Shown: positions 1 to 6,516, counted from the first letter of the stretch. The stretch: DNA of 6,516 bases from Clostridiales bacterium (GCA_020859725.1 JAJBVR010000093.1:1-6516); one strand, 5' to 3'. Numbers and translations: made by a program. Notes: generated from the sequence alone by a model not told the origin.

Positions 1-122
1 CGTAATAAATAAGCCTAAACCGCTGTGAGTTTTGAAAAATCATAACAGCTTATTAAGCGGATAGGTGAAAACGCGCGGGGATTGGATTTTCTTCACTCCT
101 TTTTTAAGCCGAGTAACTGTTA
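1..122. other. Non-coding tail downstream of the superoxide reductase gene
   Basis: No credible gene is seen. The stretch holds short complementary segments: AATAAGC (8-14) with GCTTATT (48-54), CCGCT (20-24) with AGCGG (56-60), and GCTGT (22-26) with ACAGC (45-49). They overlap or interleave, so they cannot all pair in one simple fold. They may be part of a transcript end cut off by the window edge. Confidence 0.35.
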
Positions 123-133
123 TTATTCGGCTT
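106..133 (-). other. Stem-loop spanning the superoxide reductase stop codon
   Basis: AAGCCGA in the last codons of the gene pairs exactly with UCGGCUU after the stop (seven pairs). The 14-nt loop can extend the stem by three or four more pairs after an A-C mismatch. On the minus strand it is followed by a run of A, not U, so it fails the usual intrinsic terminator rule; on the plus strand only UUUCC follows. It may protect the 3' end of the message or be a degenerate terminator. Confidence 0.45.
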
Positions 134-500
134 TCCAAAGTCCGTGAATGTTGCAGTGCTCATAAACCGCTTCAACCTCGTCGCCGTCACAAACGGAAAA
201 ACAGGCCTTCGGTTCATCACCCGGTTTAAGCGGCTTAATTTGATAGCCTTGTTTTGTTTGAAGACCTATCCATTCAATATAATGCTCATCAAGCATAGGG
301 TGCTTAACCTCACCTATCTGAACGTGTACTTTTCCGTTTTCGATTTTAAATACCGGAATGTGCTTTTCTACAGCCGCGTCAACGGTTCCCGGTATAAGCT
401 CCTTCATTTTTTGGCCGCAGCACATAATCAGGACTCCGCTTTCTTTAATAACGGCAATTATTTTTCCGCAGTGTTCGCAAACATAGTATTTAAGCTCCAT
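123..500 (-). CDS. dfx: Desulfoferrodoxin / superoxide reductase (class I, two-iron)
   Basis: Reduces superoxide to hydrogen peroxide without producing oxygen, a cytoplasmic defence of anaerobes that usually takes electrons from rubredoxin. The 125-residue protein has the two expected domains. The N-terminal desulforedoxin-like domain carries the four cysteines of the FeCys4 centre: C8 and C11 (CEHC), C27 and C28 (CC). The catalytic domain has the full His4Cys set of centre II: H47 in EKHIPV with the adjacent E45 and K46, H67, H73, C116 and H119 in CNIHGLW. Nothing is missing, so it should be active. The ATG at 500 is preceded by AAAGGAG with a 6-nt spacer. It lies 85 nt downstream of glgA on the same strand; whether it is read through from the glg operon or has its own promoter cannot be settled here. 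The same family is also annotated as neelaredoxin or sor. Confidence 0.95.
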   Translation of the reverse strand: MELKYYVCEHCGKIIAVIKESGVLIMCCGQKMKELIPGTVDAAVEKHIPVFKIENGKVHVQIGEVKHPMLDEHYIEWIGLQTKQGYQIKPLKPGDEPKACFSVCDGDEVEAVYEHCNIHGLWKAE

Positions 501-505
501 AATTT

Positions 506-512
506 ACTCCTT
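506..512 (-). promoter_or_regulatory. Superoxide reductase gene ribosome binding site
   Basis: AAAGGAG ends 6 nt before the ATG at 500, a near-ideal Shine-Dalgarno, which fixes the start. The rest of the 85-nt gap to glgA is AT-rich; no convincing promoter or terminator was found in it. Confidence 0.85.
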
Positions 513-585
513 TATTTAGTATTATTATTCTGAAAACAAAGCGCAGAAATTCAGCGTTTCATTTATCAAAACTATTAATATAATT

Positions 586-2007
586 TTATTTTAAAAGCGA
601 TTTATACATTTTTATATATTCGTTGGCCGATTTTCCCCAGCTCATGTCGCAGCGAAGAGCGCGTTCAACAAGTATTTTCCAGTAATCTTTGTTGTTATAC
701 GCGTCAATTCCTCTGTAAATAGCGCCAAGCATGTCATAGGCGTCATATGTTTTAAATGTAAAACCGTTTCCTTCTCCGTCGCCGCTGTCGGTTATTGAAT
801 CTTTAAGTCCTCCTGTTTCCCGCACAATTGGAACGGTTCCGTATCTTAAAGCAATCATTTGCGAAAGACCGCATGGCTCGCTTTTGCTGGGCATTAAAAA
901 TAAATCAGCGCCTGCATATATTTTTCTTGCCAAATCCGGAACAAAGCCAAGACGCAGACCGACTTTATCCGGATATTTGTTGTGAAGCTCGCGGAAGTAG
1001 CTTTCATACTGCCATTCACCTGAGCCAAGCACAACATATTGAACATCCCTTTCCCAAAGGCTTTTTTCAAGCACCTCTCTCATAAGATCCATGCCTTTGT
1101 GCCCTACAAGCCTTGATACTATCCCTATAACCGGAGTATCCGGTTTTACCGAAAGCCCCATCATTTTTTGCAGTTCTTCTTTGTTAACGGCCTTGCCTGA
1201 AAAGTCGTCGGCATTGAAATTTGCCCAAAGCGCTTTATCCGTTTCGGGATTATAGCTGTCTGTATCAATTCCGTTAAGTATTCCGCAAAGTTTCCAGGAG
1301 CGCTGATTTAAAATCTGATCAAGGCCATGTGAATACCACGGGTCAAGAATTTCCTTTGCATATGTTGGCGAAACTGTGGTTACTTTATTCGCGCATTCTA
1401 TTCCGGCTTTCATAAAATTAACAAGCCCGTCATACTTAATTAAGTCATAATATTCAGGAGCGATTCCAAGCACGTCCTCAAGAAGCTCGTTTCCGTATTT
1501 CCCCTGATACTGAATATTGTGGATTGTAAAAACTGTTTTTATGTTTTCATAACCCATTTGCGAAGCGTAATAGCAGCTGTAATAAAGAGGCGTAAGAGCG
1601 CTTTGCCAGTCATTGCAGTGAATTATATCCGGCCTCCAGTCTATTGCAGGAATAATTTCAAGAACGGCTCTTGAAAAAAACGCGAATCTTTCAGCGTCGT
1701 CAAAATGGCCGTAAATACCGTCTCTTTTAAAATAATATTGATTGTCAAGAAAATAAAACACTACTCCGTTAAGCTTAGCTTCAAAAATTCCGCAGTATTG
1801 CCTTCTCCAGCTTACGGGAACGGAAATAGATGTTATAAACTGCATTTTATCCGTATATTCCTGAGTTATGGAATCATAAAGAGGCATAACAACCCGGCAC
1901 CCGATAAGCCTTTTTCTGAGCGCTATTGGAAGTGAACCGGCAACATCGCCAAGCCCGCCCGAAGCCATCCACGGGCTTGCTTCGGATGATACAAATAAAA
2001 CCTTCAT
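586..2007 (-). CDS. glgA: Glycogen synthase GlgA (ADP-glucose, GT5)
   Basis: Transfers glucose from ADP-glucose to the non-reducing end of alpha-1,4-glucan. The 473-residue length is normal for the family, with two Rossmann domains. The N-terminal domain starts KVLFVSSEASPW and has GGLGDVAGSLP (17-27), HCNDWQSAL (130-138) and TIHNIQYQG (161-169; H163 aligns with E. coli H161). The C-terminal GT-B domain has SRLVGHKGMDL (298-308; R299 and K304 match E. coli R300 and K305) and SEPCGLSQ (376-383; E377 and C379 match E. coli), then RETGGLKDS. The one odd point is A15 where E. coli GlgA has the substrate-binding lysine of KTGGL. The ATG at 2007 is chosen because the N-terminus matches the family exactly and an in-frame TAA lies 6 nt before it. 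No Shine-Dalgarno is well placed: the nearest, GGAAAGG, ends 13 nt upstream. The 102-nt gap to glgD holds an inverted repeat. Confidence 0.96.
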   Translation of the reverse strand: MKVLFVSSEASPWMASGGLGDVAGSLPIALRKRLIGCRVVMPLYDSITQEYTDKMQFITSISVPVSWRRQYCGIFEAKLNGVVFYFLDNQYYFKRDGIYGHFDDAERFAFFSRAVLEIIPAIDWRPDIIHCNDWQSALTPLYYSCYYASQMGYENIKTVFTIHNIQYQGKYGNELLEDVLGIAPEYYDLIKYDGLVNFMKAGIECANKVTTVSPTYAKEILDPWYSHGLDQILNQRSWKLCGILNGIDTDSYNPETDKALWANFNADDFSGKAVNKEELQKMMGLSVKPDTPVIGIVSRLVGHKGMDLMREVLEKSLWERDVQYVVLGSGEWQYESYFRELHNKYPDKVGLRLGFVPDLARKIYAGADLFLMPSKSEPCGLSQMIALRYGTVPIVRETGGLKDSITDSGDGEGNGFTFKTYDAYDMLGAIYRGIDAYNNKDYWKILVERALRCDMSWGKSANEYIKMYKSLLK

Positions 2008-2050
2008 ATTGATTTACATGCCTTTCCGGCCACAAAAATTGCTTTATTTC

Positions 2051-2083
2051 ATTATACCCTGCTGTAGCCGGGCGGGGTATAAT
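2051..2083 (-). repeat. Perfect 9-bp inverted repeat (hairpin) between glgD and glgA
   Basis: In the transcript AUUAUACCC (2083-2075) pairs perfectly with GGGUAUAAU (2059-2051) around a 15-nt loop. No U-tract follows, so it is not a canonical terminator. It sits in the only gap within glgBCDA longer than 14 nt and lies 43 nt before the glgA start. Each arm contains TATAAT on one strand, but neither has a matching -35 at 17 nt. Candidate roles are an RNA processing or stability element, or a protein-binding palindrome. Confidence 0.6.
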
Positions 2084-2109
2084 ATGTGCTTTGAATTTTA
2101 AATTGAAAA

Positions 2110-3234
2110 TTAAATTCTGGTTCCTTTGGTTAATGTAACTGGGAAATTGAAAGCTCCAGAAAGCTCCACTCCGTTTTTTACGGACACATTTTTGTCGGAA
2201 ATAACACAATTCAGTTTAGCGTTTTCTCCTATTAAATTATCCTGCATAAGTATTGAATTTTTAACAACTGCTCCTTTTGCAATTTTAACGCCTTTAAATA
2301 TTATGGAATTTTCAACTTTTCCGTCAATTATGCATCCATCGGCAACCAGTGAGTTGTTAAGCTGAGATTCCGGTCCGTAAATGGCAGGCATATCATCTCT
2401 CTCTTTTGTATAAATCGGAAAATCCCTGTTAAATAATCTGATTCTGTTTTCTTTTTCAAGAAGCTTCATAGAAACATCATAGTAAGCCTGAACAGATGAA
2501 ATAGTGCCTATAAACGAATCGGTAGCGTCATAAGCGTGAATATTAAGATTTTTAACATTTGCCATAAGAATATTGCGCTGAAAGGATATTTCATTTTTTG
2601 AATGAGCTGTTGTAATCAGGGTCTCAAGCAAATATTTTTTCATTACCACAATGTTTATGCTGTGGAACACATCTTTTTTCACTTTCCTGTCAAGGCTCAT
2701 TTCAGTTATACGGCCGTTTTCATCAATTTTATCAAAGCAAAGGATAGAGCTGATTTTATCGGGCATAGGTGAATTTACACCAACAACAGTTATGTCTGCG
2801 TCTGATTGAACATGAGCCTCAAAAAGCTCTTCGTAGTCTATAGAAAGAACATTGTTGCAATCGCTCATAACAACATATGTTTGCGTGCTTTGCTCCAAAA
2901 AGCCCTTATTGCCATATATAGCGTCAATTCTGTTTCCCCACATTGTGGCGCTCCCGACGTTGAAAGGCGGAAGAATAAACAAGCCGTCGTTTTTTCTGCT
3001 TAAATCCCACGGTTTGCCTGTTCCTACGTGATCCATAAGCGATTGAAAATTTGCATTGGTTATAACACCGATTTTGGTTACCCCGCTTTCAACCATATTG
3101 GAAAGCGGAAAATCAATAAGCCTGTATCTTGAGCAGAACGGCACAGAGCCCATGGTCCTTGTTGCCGTTAAGCTGTCAAGTGTTTCTTCATGAATGTTTG
3201 CAAAAATCATACCCAAAAATTTTTTGCCGTTCAT
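2110..3234 (-). CDS. glgD: GlgD, non-catalytic ADP-glucose pyrophosphorylase-like subunit
   Basis: A paralogue of GlgC that, in characterised Firmicutes, pairs with GlgC and changes its activity or effector response without being catalytic itself. The 374-residue protein keeps the fold: RYRLIDFPLSNMVESG (36-51), GTGKPWDLSRKNDGLF (71-86), and a C-terminal hexapeptide beta-helix (about 290-360). The active site is lost. The GGxGxRL loop is replaced by FANIHEETLDSLTATRT (11-27), the SGDHIY metal motif reads SDCNNVL (124-130), and no EKP sugar-phosphate motif is found where GlgC has it. This is the normal GlgD pattern, so it is not a decayed gene. The ATG lies 2 nt after the glgC TAG; a GAGG inside the glgC end, 10 nt upstream, is the likely ribosome binding site, implying translational coupling and balanced subunits. 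Confidence 0.95.
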   Translation of the reverse strand: MNGKKFLGMIFANIHEETLDSLTATRTMGSVPFCSRYRLIDFPLSNMVESGVTKIGVITNANFQSLMDHVGTGKPWDLSRKNDGLFILPPFNVGSATMWGNRIDAIYGNKGFLEQSTQTYVVMSDCNNVLSIDYEELFEAHVQSDADITVVGVNSPMPDKISSILCFDKIDENGRITEMSLDRKVKKDVFHSINIVVMKKYLLETLITTAHSKNEISFQRNILMANVKNLNIHAYDATDSFIGTISSVQAYYDVSMKLLEKENRIRLFNRDFPIYTKERDDMPAIYGPESQLNNSLVADGCIIDGKVENSIIFKGVKIAKGAVVKNSILMQDNLIGENAKLNCVISDKNVSVKNGVELSGAFNFPVTLTKGTRI

Positions 3235-3236
3235 TT

Positions 3237-4445
3237 CTATACATCCTCGCCTGATTTTATCATTTCACCGGGTTTTATATATTTGCCGTCTGTTATTTTT
3301 GCTTTTGCACCTATAACGGAAATTCCCCAGTTTTCCGGTTTTTCAAGCAGCTCTGGTATTTCGCCCACTTTTGCGTTTTCACATATTGCTGCGTTTTCGG
3401 CAACTATTGAGTAGTAAACCTTAGCGTTTTTCTTTATTGTTGTTCCCGGCATTATAACGCTGTATCTTACATCGGCTCCCTCTTCAATAATTACATTGCT
3501 GGAAATAACACTGTAATCAACATTGCCGTCAATTTCACACCCTTCCGATACAGAGGAGCTTTCAACCTTAGCGTTTTTTCCTATATAGTGAGGAGGACTT
3601 ACGGGATTGCGGCTGTATATTTTCCAGCTTGGGTCGCTTAAATCAAGGTCAACATTTGGATTTATAATATCAAGATTTGCCTCCCAAAGCGATGCGATTG
3701 TGCCCACATCTTTCCAATAGCCTTTAAAGGGAAAAGCAAACATCCGCTCCCCGGAATTCAGCATTGTGGGAATTATGTTTTTACCGAAATCGTTGGATGA
3801 ACCGGCAGTTTTTTCATCCCGAATAAGGTATTCTTTTAACTTGTCCCAGCTGAAAACATAAACTCCCATGGAAGCTTTGTTCGATTTCGGCTTTTCTGGT
3901 TTTTCGGCAAATTCATAAATCTTATCGTTTTCATCGGTGGCAAGAATACCGAATCGGGATGCTTCCTCCCAAGGTACTTCTATTACCGCTATAGTGCAGG
4001 CAGCATCGTTCTTTTTATGAAAATCAATCATTTTTGAATAATTCATTTTGTAAATATGGTCTCCGGAAAGCACAACCACACATTCTGGGTCATATTTTTC
4101 AATGAAATTTATATTTTGATAAATTGCGTTTGCCGTTCCTTTATACCATTCCTTGCCGCCTATTGCCTCGTATGGGGAAAGCACGTGTATCCCGCCGTTT
4201 TGCCTGTCTAAATCCCACGGCTGGCCGTTTCCGATATAGTCGTTCAATTCAAGCGGCTGATATTGAGTAAGTACTCCCACTGTATATATTCCGCTGTTAA
4301 CACAGTTGGAAAGGGTAAAATCAATAATTCTGTAATTTCCTCCGTAAGGTACGGCCGGTTTAGCAATTGCTTTGGTCAGTACGCCCAAACGGCTGCCCTG
4401 ACCTCCGGCAAGCAGCATTGCAACAACATTTGATTTGTGTGCCAT
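3237..4445 (-). CDS. glgC: Glucose-1-phosphate adenylyltransferase, catalytic subunit GlgC
   Basis: Makes ADP-glucose and pyrophosphate from glucose-1-phosphate and ATP, the committed step of bacterial glycogen synthesis. The 402-residue protein has an N-terminal nucleotidyltransferase domain (about 5-260) and a C-terminal left-handed beta-helix of hexapeptide repeats (about 285-390). Visible motifs are the nucleotide-binding AGGQGSRL (13-20), AKPAVPYGG (28-36), WYKGTANAI (100-108), [10 protein letters not shown] with metal-binding D129 (127-136), FAEKP with the sugar-phosphate lysine K182 (179-183), and GYWKDVGT (242-249). The catalytic set is therefore complete, unlike in glgD next door. 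The residues aligning with E. coli K39 and R40 of the fructose-1,6-bisphosphate site are A26 and I27, so E. coli-type activation is doubtful. The start has AAGGAGG overlapping the glgB stop, 9 nt before the ATG. Only 2 nt separate its stop from glgD. Confidence 0.97.
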   Translation of the reverse strand: MAHKSNVVAMLLAGGQGSRLGVLTKAIAKPAVPYGGNYRIIDFTLSNCVNSGIYTVGVLTQYQPLELNDYIGNGQPWDLDRQNGGIHVLSPYEAIGGKEWYKGTANAIYQNINFIEKYDPECVVVLSGDHIYKMNYSKMIDFHKKNDAACTIAVIEVPWEEASRFGILATDENDKIYEFAEKPEKPKSNKASMGVYVFSWDKLKEYLIRDEKTAGSSNDFGKNIIPTMLNSGERMFAFPFKGYWKDVGTIASLWEANLDIINPNVDLDLSDPSWKIYSRNPVSPPHYIGKNAKVESSSVSEGCEIDGNVDYSVISSNVIIEEGADVRYSVIMPGTTIKKNAKVYYSIVAENAAICENAKVGEIPELLEKPENWGISVIGAKAKITDGKYIKPGEMIKSGEDV

Positions 4446-4454
4446 AAAAATTAT

Positions 4455-4461
4455 CCTCCTT
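4455..4461 (-). promoter_or_regulatory. glgC ribosome binding site overlapping the glgB stop
   Basis: AAGGAGG is formed partly by the last two bases of the glgB TAA stop and ends 9 nt before the glgC ATG. Ribosomes finishing glgB would arrive on the glgC initiation site, which suggests linked translation. Confidence 0.85.
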
Positions 4462-6340
4462 ATTTTATTTTTTCAATAAATAATGCGTTTAATCCGCCTA
4501 ATTTAACGCCTATGCTTTGCTCAAAGCCGTGCATAGGCTTTTTTGAAGATTTATAAGTCCCTGAAAGCCTGGGCTTGTTTCCTCCGTATTTTTTCAAATT
4601 GGAATTAAAAATAACCTTATATGTGCCGAAAGAAGGAACTCCGATACGGTACTCATCGTGCTCATTGGGAGTGAAATTGAAAATTCCGATTAATTCTTTC
4701 CCGGATTTGCTTATCCTGCGGAAAGATATTGTTGAATTGGCGTTGTCATCGCTTGAAATCCAACTGAAGCCCTCCCAGCTGTAATCAATTTCCCATAACT
4801 CGGGGTGATTTTTATAAAAATGATTTAATTCCTTGGAAAATCTTTGAAGCTGCCTGTGCTTTTCGTAATAAAGCAGCATCCAGTCAAGCTCTTCTTCATA
4901 ATTCCATTCTTTAAACTGGCCGAATTCCTGCCCCATAAACAAAAGCTTTTTGCCGGGATGTGCCGCCATATAAGCAAGAAACAGACGCATTCCCTCAAAT
5001 TTCATATCATATTCACCGGGCATTTTATTTAATAAACTGCATTTGCCGTGCACAACTTCATCGTGGCTTATAGGCAAAATGAAATTTTCGGAAAAAGCGT
5101 AAAAAAAGCTGAATGTTATGCATTTATGGTTGCCTTTTCGGAACAGCGGATCCAATGATGTATAACGCAGCATATCATTCATCCAGCCCATATTCCATTT
5201 GAAATTGAAGCCAAGCCCTCCTATATCGGTTGGCATTGTTATCATCGGCCACGCGGTTGATTCTTCGGCAATCATCATAACAGACGGATGTTCCCTGAAC
5301 ATTGCCGTGTTAAGCTGCTTGAAAAATTCAACGGCTTCCAGATTTTCGCTTCCGCCGTTTTTATTCGGCACCCATTGACCGGCTTCTCTGCCGTAATCAA
5401 GATAAAGCATTGAAGCAACAGCGTCAACCCGCAGACCGTCAAAGTGGTATATATCTGCCCAATACATAGCAGAGGAAATTAAAAAGCTTTTTACCTCGTT
5501 TTTTCCGTAATCAAAAACCCTGGTTCCCCATTCCTTATGCTCGCCTTTTCGCATATCACTGTATTCATAAAGCGGTTGTCCGTCAAATTCATAAAGCCCC
5601 TGTGCGTCTTTCGGAAAATGAGCCGGCACCCAGTCCAATATCACTCCTATTCCAGCCTCGTGGCATTTATCCACAAAGTACATTAAATCGTGCGGTGTTC
5701 CGTATCTTGATGTGGGGGCAAAGTAGCCGGTTACCTGATACCCCCAGGAACCGTCAAACGGATATTCCATAACAGGCATCATCTCTATATGTGTATATCC
5801 CATTTCAGAAACATAAGGAATAAGCTCATCAGCCATTTCACGGTATGAAAGAAAATCGCCGTTTTTATGTTTCTTCCAAGAGCCGAAATGAATTTCATAA
5901 ATATTTACAGGCTTTTCAAGAATATTTTCTTTTCCTTTTTGATTAATCCATTTTGAATCATTCCATTCATAACCGCTTATATCATAAATTTTAGAAGCGG
6001 TTCCCGGACGGGTTTCTGAGTGAAACGCGTACGGATCTGCTTTGTGAAGAATTTTGCCGTTTTTTGTTTTAATTACATATTTGTAGCAATCATAAACCGC
6101 GGCTCCTTTTACAGTGCATTCCCAAATTCCCGGCGACGCGGCGTGCATAACGTTTGCGTTATAATCCCAATCGTTAAAATCGCCTTCAACGGAAGCGGAA
6201 ACAGCATTCGGCGCCCAAACACGGAATGCAAAAGTATCTTCTTCTATTTTATGAGCTCCGAAAAATTTATATGCTCTGTAATTTTCTCCTTTGTTAAAAA
6301 GATAAACGGGAAACTTATATTCCTCTTTCATTTTGCTCAT
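4460..6340 (-). CDS. glgB: 1,4-alpha-glucan branching enzyme GlgB (GH13)
   Basis: Cuts alpha-1,4-glucan chains and re-attaches the segment through alpha-1,6 bonds, making the branches of glycogen in the cytoplasm. The 626-residue protein has an N-terminal CBM48-like beta-sandwich (about 25-110, with FRVWAPNA near 39-46), then a GH13 barrel. The four GH13 motifs are visible: DWVPAHF (236-242), GLRVDAVAS (302-310, nucleophile D306), MIAEEST (356-362, acid/base E359) and [11 protein letters not shown] (422-432, transition-state D427). [20 protein letters not shown] (197-216) is typical of branching enzymes. A C-terminal all-beta domain starts near 520. The length fits the shorter family form, without the extra N-terminal module of E. 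coli GlgB. The ATG at 6340 is preceded by GGGAG with an 8-nt spacer; a second ATG at codon 4 is possible but worse placed. First gene of the operon; its stop is 14 nt from glgC. Confidence 0.97.
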   Translation of the reverse strand: MSKMKEEYKFPVYLFNKGENYRAYKFFGAHKIEEDTFAFRVWAPNAVSASVEGDFNDWDYNANVMHAASPGIWECTVKGAAVYDCYKYVIKTKNGKILHKADPYAFHSETRPGTASKIYDISGYEWNDSKWINQKGKENILEKPVNIYEIHFGSWKKHKNGDFLSYREMADELIPYVSEMGYTHIEMMPVMEYPFDGSWGYQVTGYFAPTSRYGTPHDLMYFVDKCHEAGIGVILDWVPAHFPKDAQGLYEFDGQPLYEYSDMRKGEHKEWGTRVFDYGKNEVKSFLISSAMYWADIYHFDGLRVDAVASMLYLDYGREAGQWVPNKNGGSENLEAVEFFKQLNTAMFREHPSVMMIAEESTAWPMITMPTDIGGLGFNFKWNMGWMNDMLRYTSLDPLFRKGNHKCITFSFFYAFSENFILPISHDEVVHGKCSLLNKMPGEYDMKFEGMRLFLAYMAAHPGKKLLFMGQEFGQFKEWNYEEELDWMLLYYEKHRQLQRFSKELNHFYKNHPELWEIDYSWEGFSWISSDDNANSTISFRRISKSGKELIGIFNFTPNEHDEYRIGVPSFGTYKVIFNSNLKKYGGNKPRLSGTYKSSKKPMHGFEQSIGVKLGGLNALFIEKIK

Positions 6341-6348
6341 ATCCTCAT

Positions 6349-6353
6349 CTCCC
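6349..6353 (-). promoter_or_regulatory. glgB ribosome binding site
   Basis: GGGAG followed by an 8-nt spacer to the ATG at 6340. A second purine patch, GAGG, lies only 2 nt before that ATG and 11 nt before the alternative ATG at codon 4. The first site therefore supports the longer start. Confidence 0.7.
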
Positions 6354-6367
6354 TTTTTGAAATGAAT

Positions 6368-6389
6368 TTCTCCGACGGCGCGCGGAAAA
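6368..6389 (-). promoter_or_regulatory. Leader hairpin 2 upstream of glgB
   Basis: UUUUCCG pairs with CGGAGAA (seven pairs, one wobble) around the GC-rich 8-nt loop CGCGCCGU. It starts 3 nt after hairpin 1 and ends about 10 nt before the glgB Shine-Dalgarno sequence, which stays unpaired in this fold. The GC-rich core stands out from the AT-rich surroundings. Confidence 0.4.
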
Positions 6390-6392
6390 CTG

Positions 6393-6416
6393 AGGCGTTC
6401 CCTTGCGAAACAGCCT
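6393..6416 (-). promoter_or_regulatory. Leader hairpin 1 upstream of glgB
   Basis: In the transcript AGGC-(U)-GUUUC pairs with GGAAC-GCCU around the loop GCAAG: nine pairs with one bulged U and one G-U wobble. It lies in the predicted 5' leader. No U-run follows closely enough to make it a normal intrinsic terminator. Its function is unknown; attenuation, RNA stability or protein binding are all possible. Confidence 0.5.
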
Positions 6417-6438
6417 TTTAGTAAAACTATTCAATTTA

Positions 6439-6467
6439 ATTGTAACACCTTATAAAGCATTATTCAA
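6439..6467 (-). promoter_or_regulatory. Sigma-A-type extended -10 promoter for the glg operon
   Basis: On the minus strand a -35 box TTGAAT (6467-6462) is followed by a 17-nt spacer and a -10 box TACAAT (6444-6439), with TG one base before the -10 giving an extended -10. An A-rich tract (6480-6471) just upstream of the -35 resembles an UP element. Transcription would start near 6432, giving a leader of about 91 nt before glgB. This is the best promoter in the region, but it is a pattern match only. Confidence 0.72.
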
Positions 6468-6492
6468 GAGTTTTTTGTTTAGTTTGTTACAA
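6440..6492. repeat. 8-bp inverted repeat around the glg promoter (operator-like)
   Basis: TTGTAACA at 6440-6447 is matched by its exact reverse complement TGTTACAA at 6485-6492, 45 bp centre to centre. One arm covers most of the -10 box and the TG of the extended -10; the other lies upstream of the -35. Both arms lie upstream of the predicted start point, so they would act in DNA rather than RNA. An 8-bp match within about 100 AT-rich bases can occur by chance, so the operator role is inferred. Confidence 0.4.
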
Positions 6493-6516
6493 GAAAATTT
6501 TTAAATATTTTAATAT

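Noticed and set aside
40..96. 18-codon GTG-initiated frame just after the superoxide reductase gene
   Set aside because: The AAGGAG sequence runs into the GTG itself, leaving no spacer for initiation, and the peptide has no recognisable feature.
144..533. 129-codon open frame on the plus strand opposite the superoxide reductase gene
   Set aside because: It is antisense to a gene with all metal ligands intact, has no recognisable domain, and is hydrophobic-aromatic rich as expected for a shadow frame.
568..585. Possible PerR-like box upstream of the superoxide reductase gene
   Set aside because: PerR controls such genes in some clostridia, but the match to the TTATAATnATTATAA consensus is poor and the sequence is too AT-rich to be informative.
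2051..2083. TATAAT within the glgD-glgA palindrome as a -10 for a glgA promoter
   Set aside because: No -35-like hexamer lies 16-18 nt upstream and no TG extended motif precedes it; the hexamer appears on both strands only because of the palindrome.
1874..2209. 111-codon minus-strand frame across the glgD-glgA junction
   Set aside because: It overlaps the ends of glgD and glgA in another frame, starts inside glgD, and resembles no family; the inverted repeat in the gap is better explained as non-coding.
6329..6331. Alternative glgB start at codon 4
   Set aside because: The GGGAG site at 8 nt fits the first ATG better than the GAGG site at 11 nt fits the second; the difference is three residues and does not affect function.
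6020..6421. 133-codon plus-strand frame opposite the 5' end of glgB and its leader
   Set aside because: It overlaps the conserved CBM48 region and leader of glgB, and I see no family motif in it.

Overview
The window is a compact glycogen-biosynthesis operon, entirely on the minus strand, followed by a superoxide reductase gene. Transcription order (right to left) is glgB (6340-4460), glgC (4445-3237), glgD (3234-2110), glgA (2007-586) and a desulfoferrodoxin gene (500-123). All five frames are intact and complete at both ends. No tRNA, rRNA, mobile element or CRISPR array was seen.

The likely host is an anaerobic, low-to-moderate-GC Firmicute of class Clostridia. The evidence is the glgC+glgD pair (GlgD is a Firmicutes-type non-catalytic partner), strong AGGAGG-type ribosome binding sites, AT-rich intergenic DNA, a GlgA of a kind I recall from clostridial relatives, and a class I two-iron superoxide reductase typical of anaerobes. 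I cannot name a genus.

Layout: 6341-6516 is the control region. It holds an extended -10 sigma-A-type promoter, an 8-bp inverted repeat with one arm on the -10 box, and a leader of about 90 nt with two predicted tandem hairpins. The glgB-glgC gap (14 nt) and glgC-glgD gap (2 nt) are tight and suggest coordinated translation. The glgD-glgA gap is longer (102 nt); it carries a perfect 9-bp inverted repeat (2051-2083), and no well-placed Shine-Dalgarno precedes glgA. An 85-nt gap separates glgA from the superoxide reductase gene, which has its own strong ribosome binding site. A stem-loop spans that gene's stop codon, and 1-122 is non-coding as far as can be seen.

How the genes work together: GlgC, modulated by GlgD, makes ADP-glucose from glucose-1-phosphate and ATP. 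GlgA polymerises it into alpha-1,4-glucan and GlgB adds alpha-1,6 branches. No glycogen phosphorylase or debranching enzyme lies in the window, so the cluster is purely anabolic. The superoxide reductase has no known step in this pathway and is probably a neighbour.

This is mostly an ordinary region and I found no novel system. The points worth a second look are regulatory (operator-like repeat, structured leader, glgD-glgA hairpin) plus residue substitutions in GlgA and GlgC at positions that matter in the E. coli enzymes.
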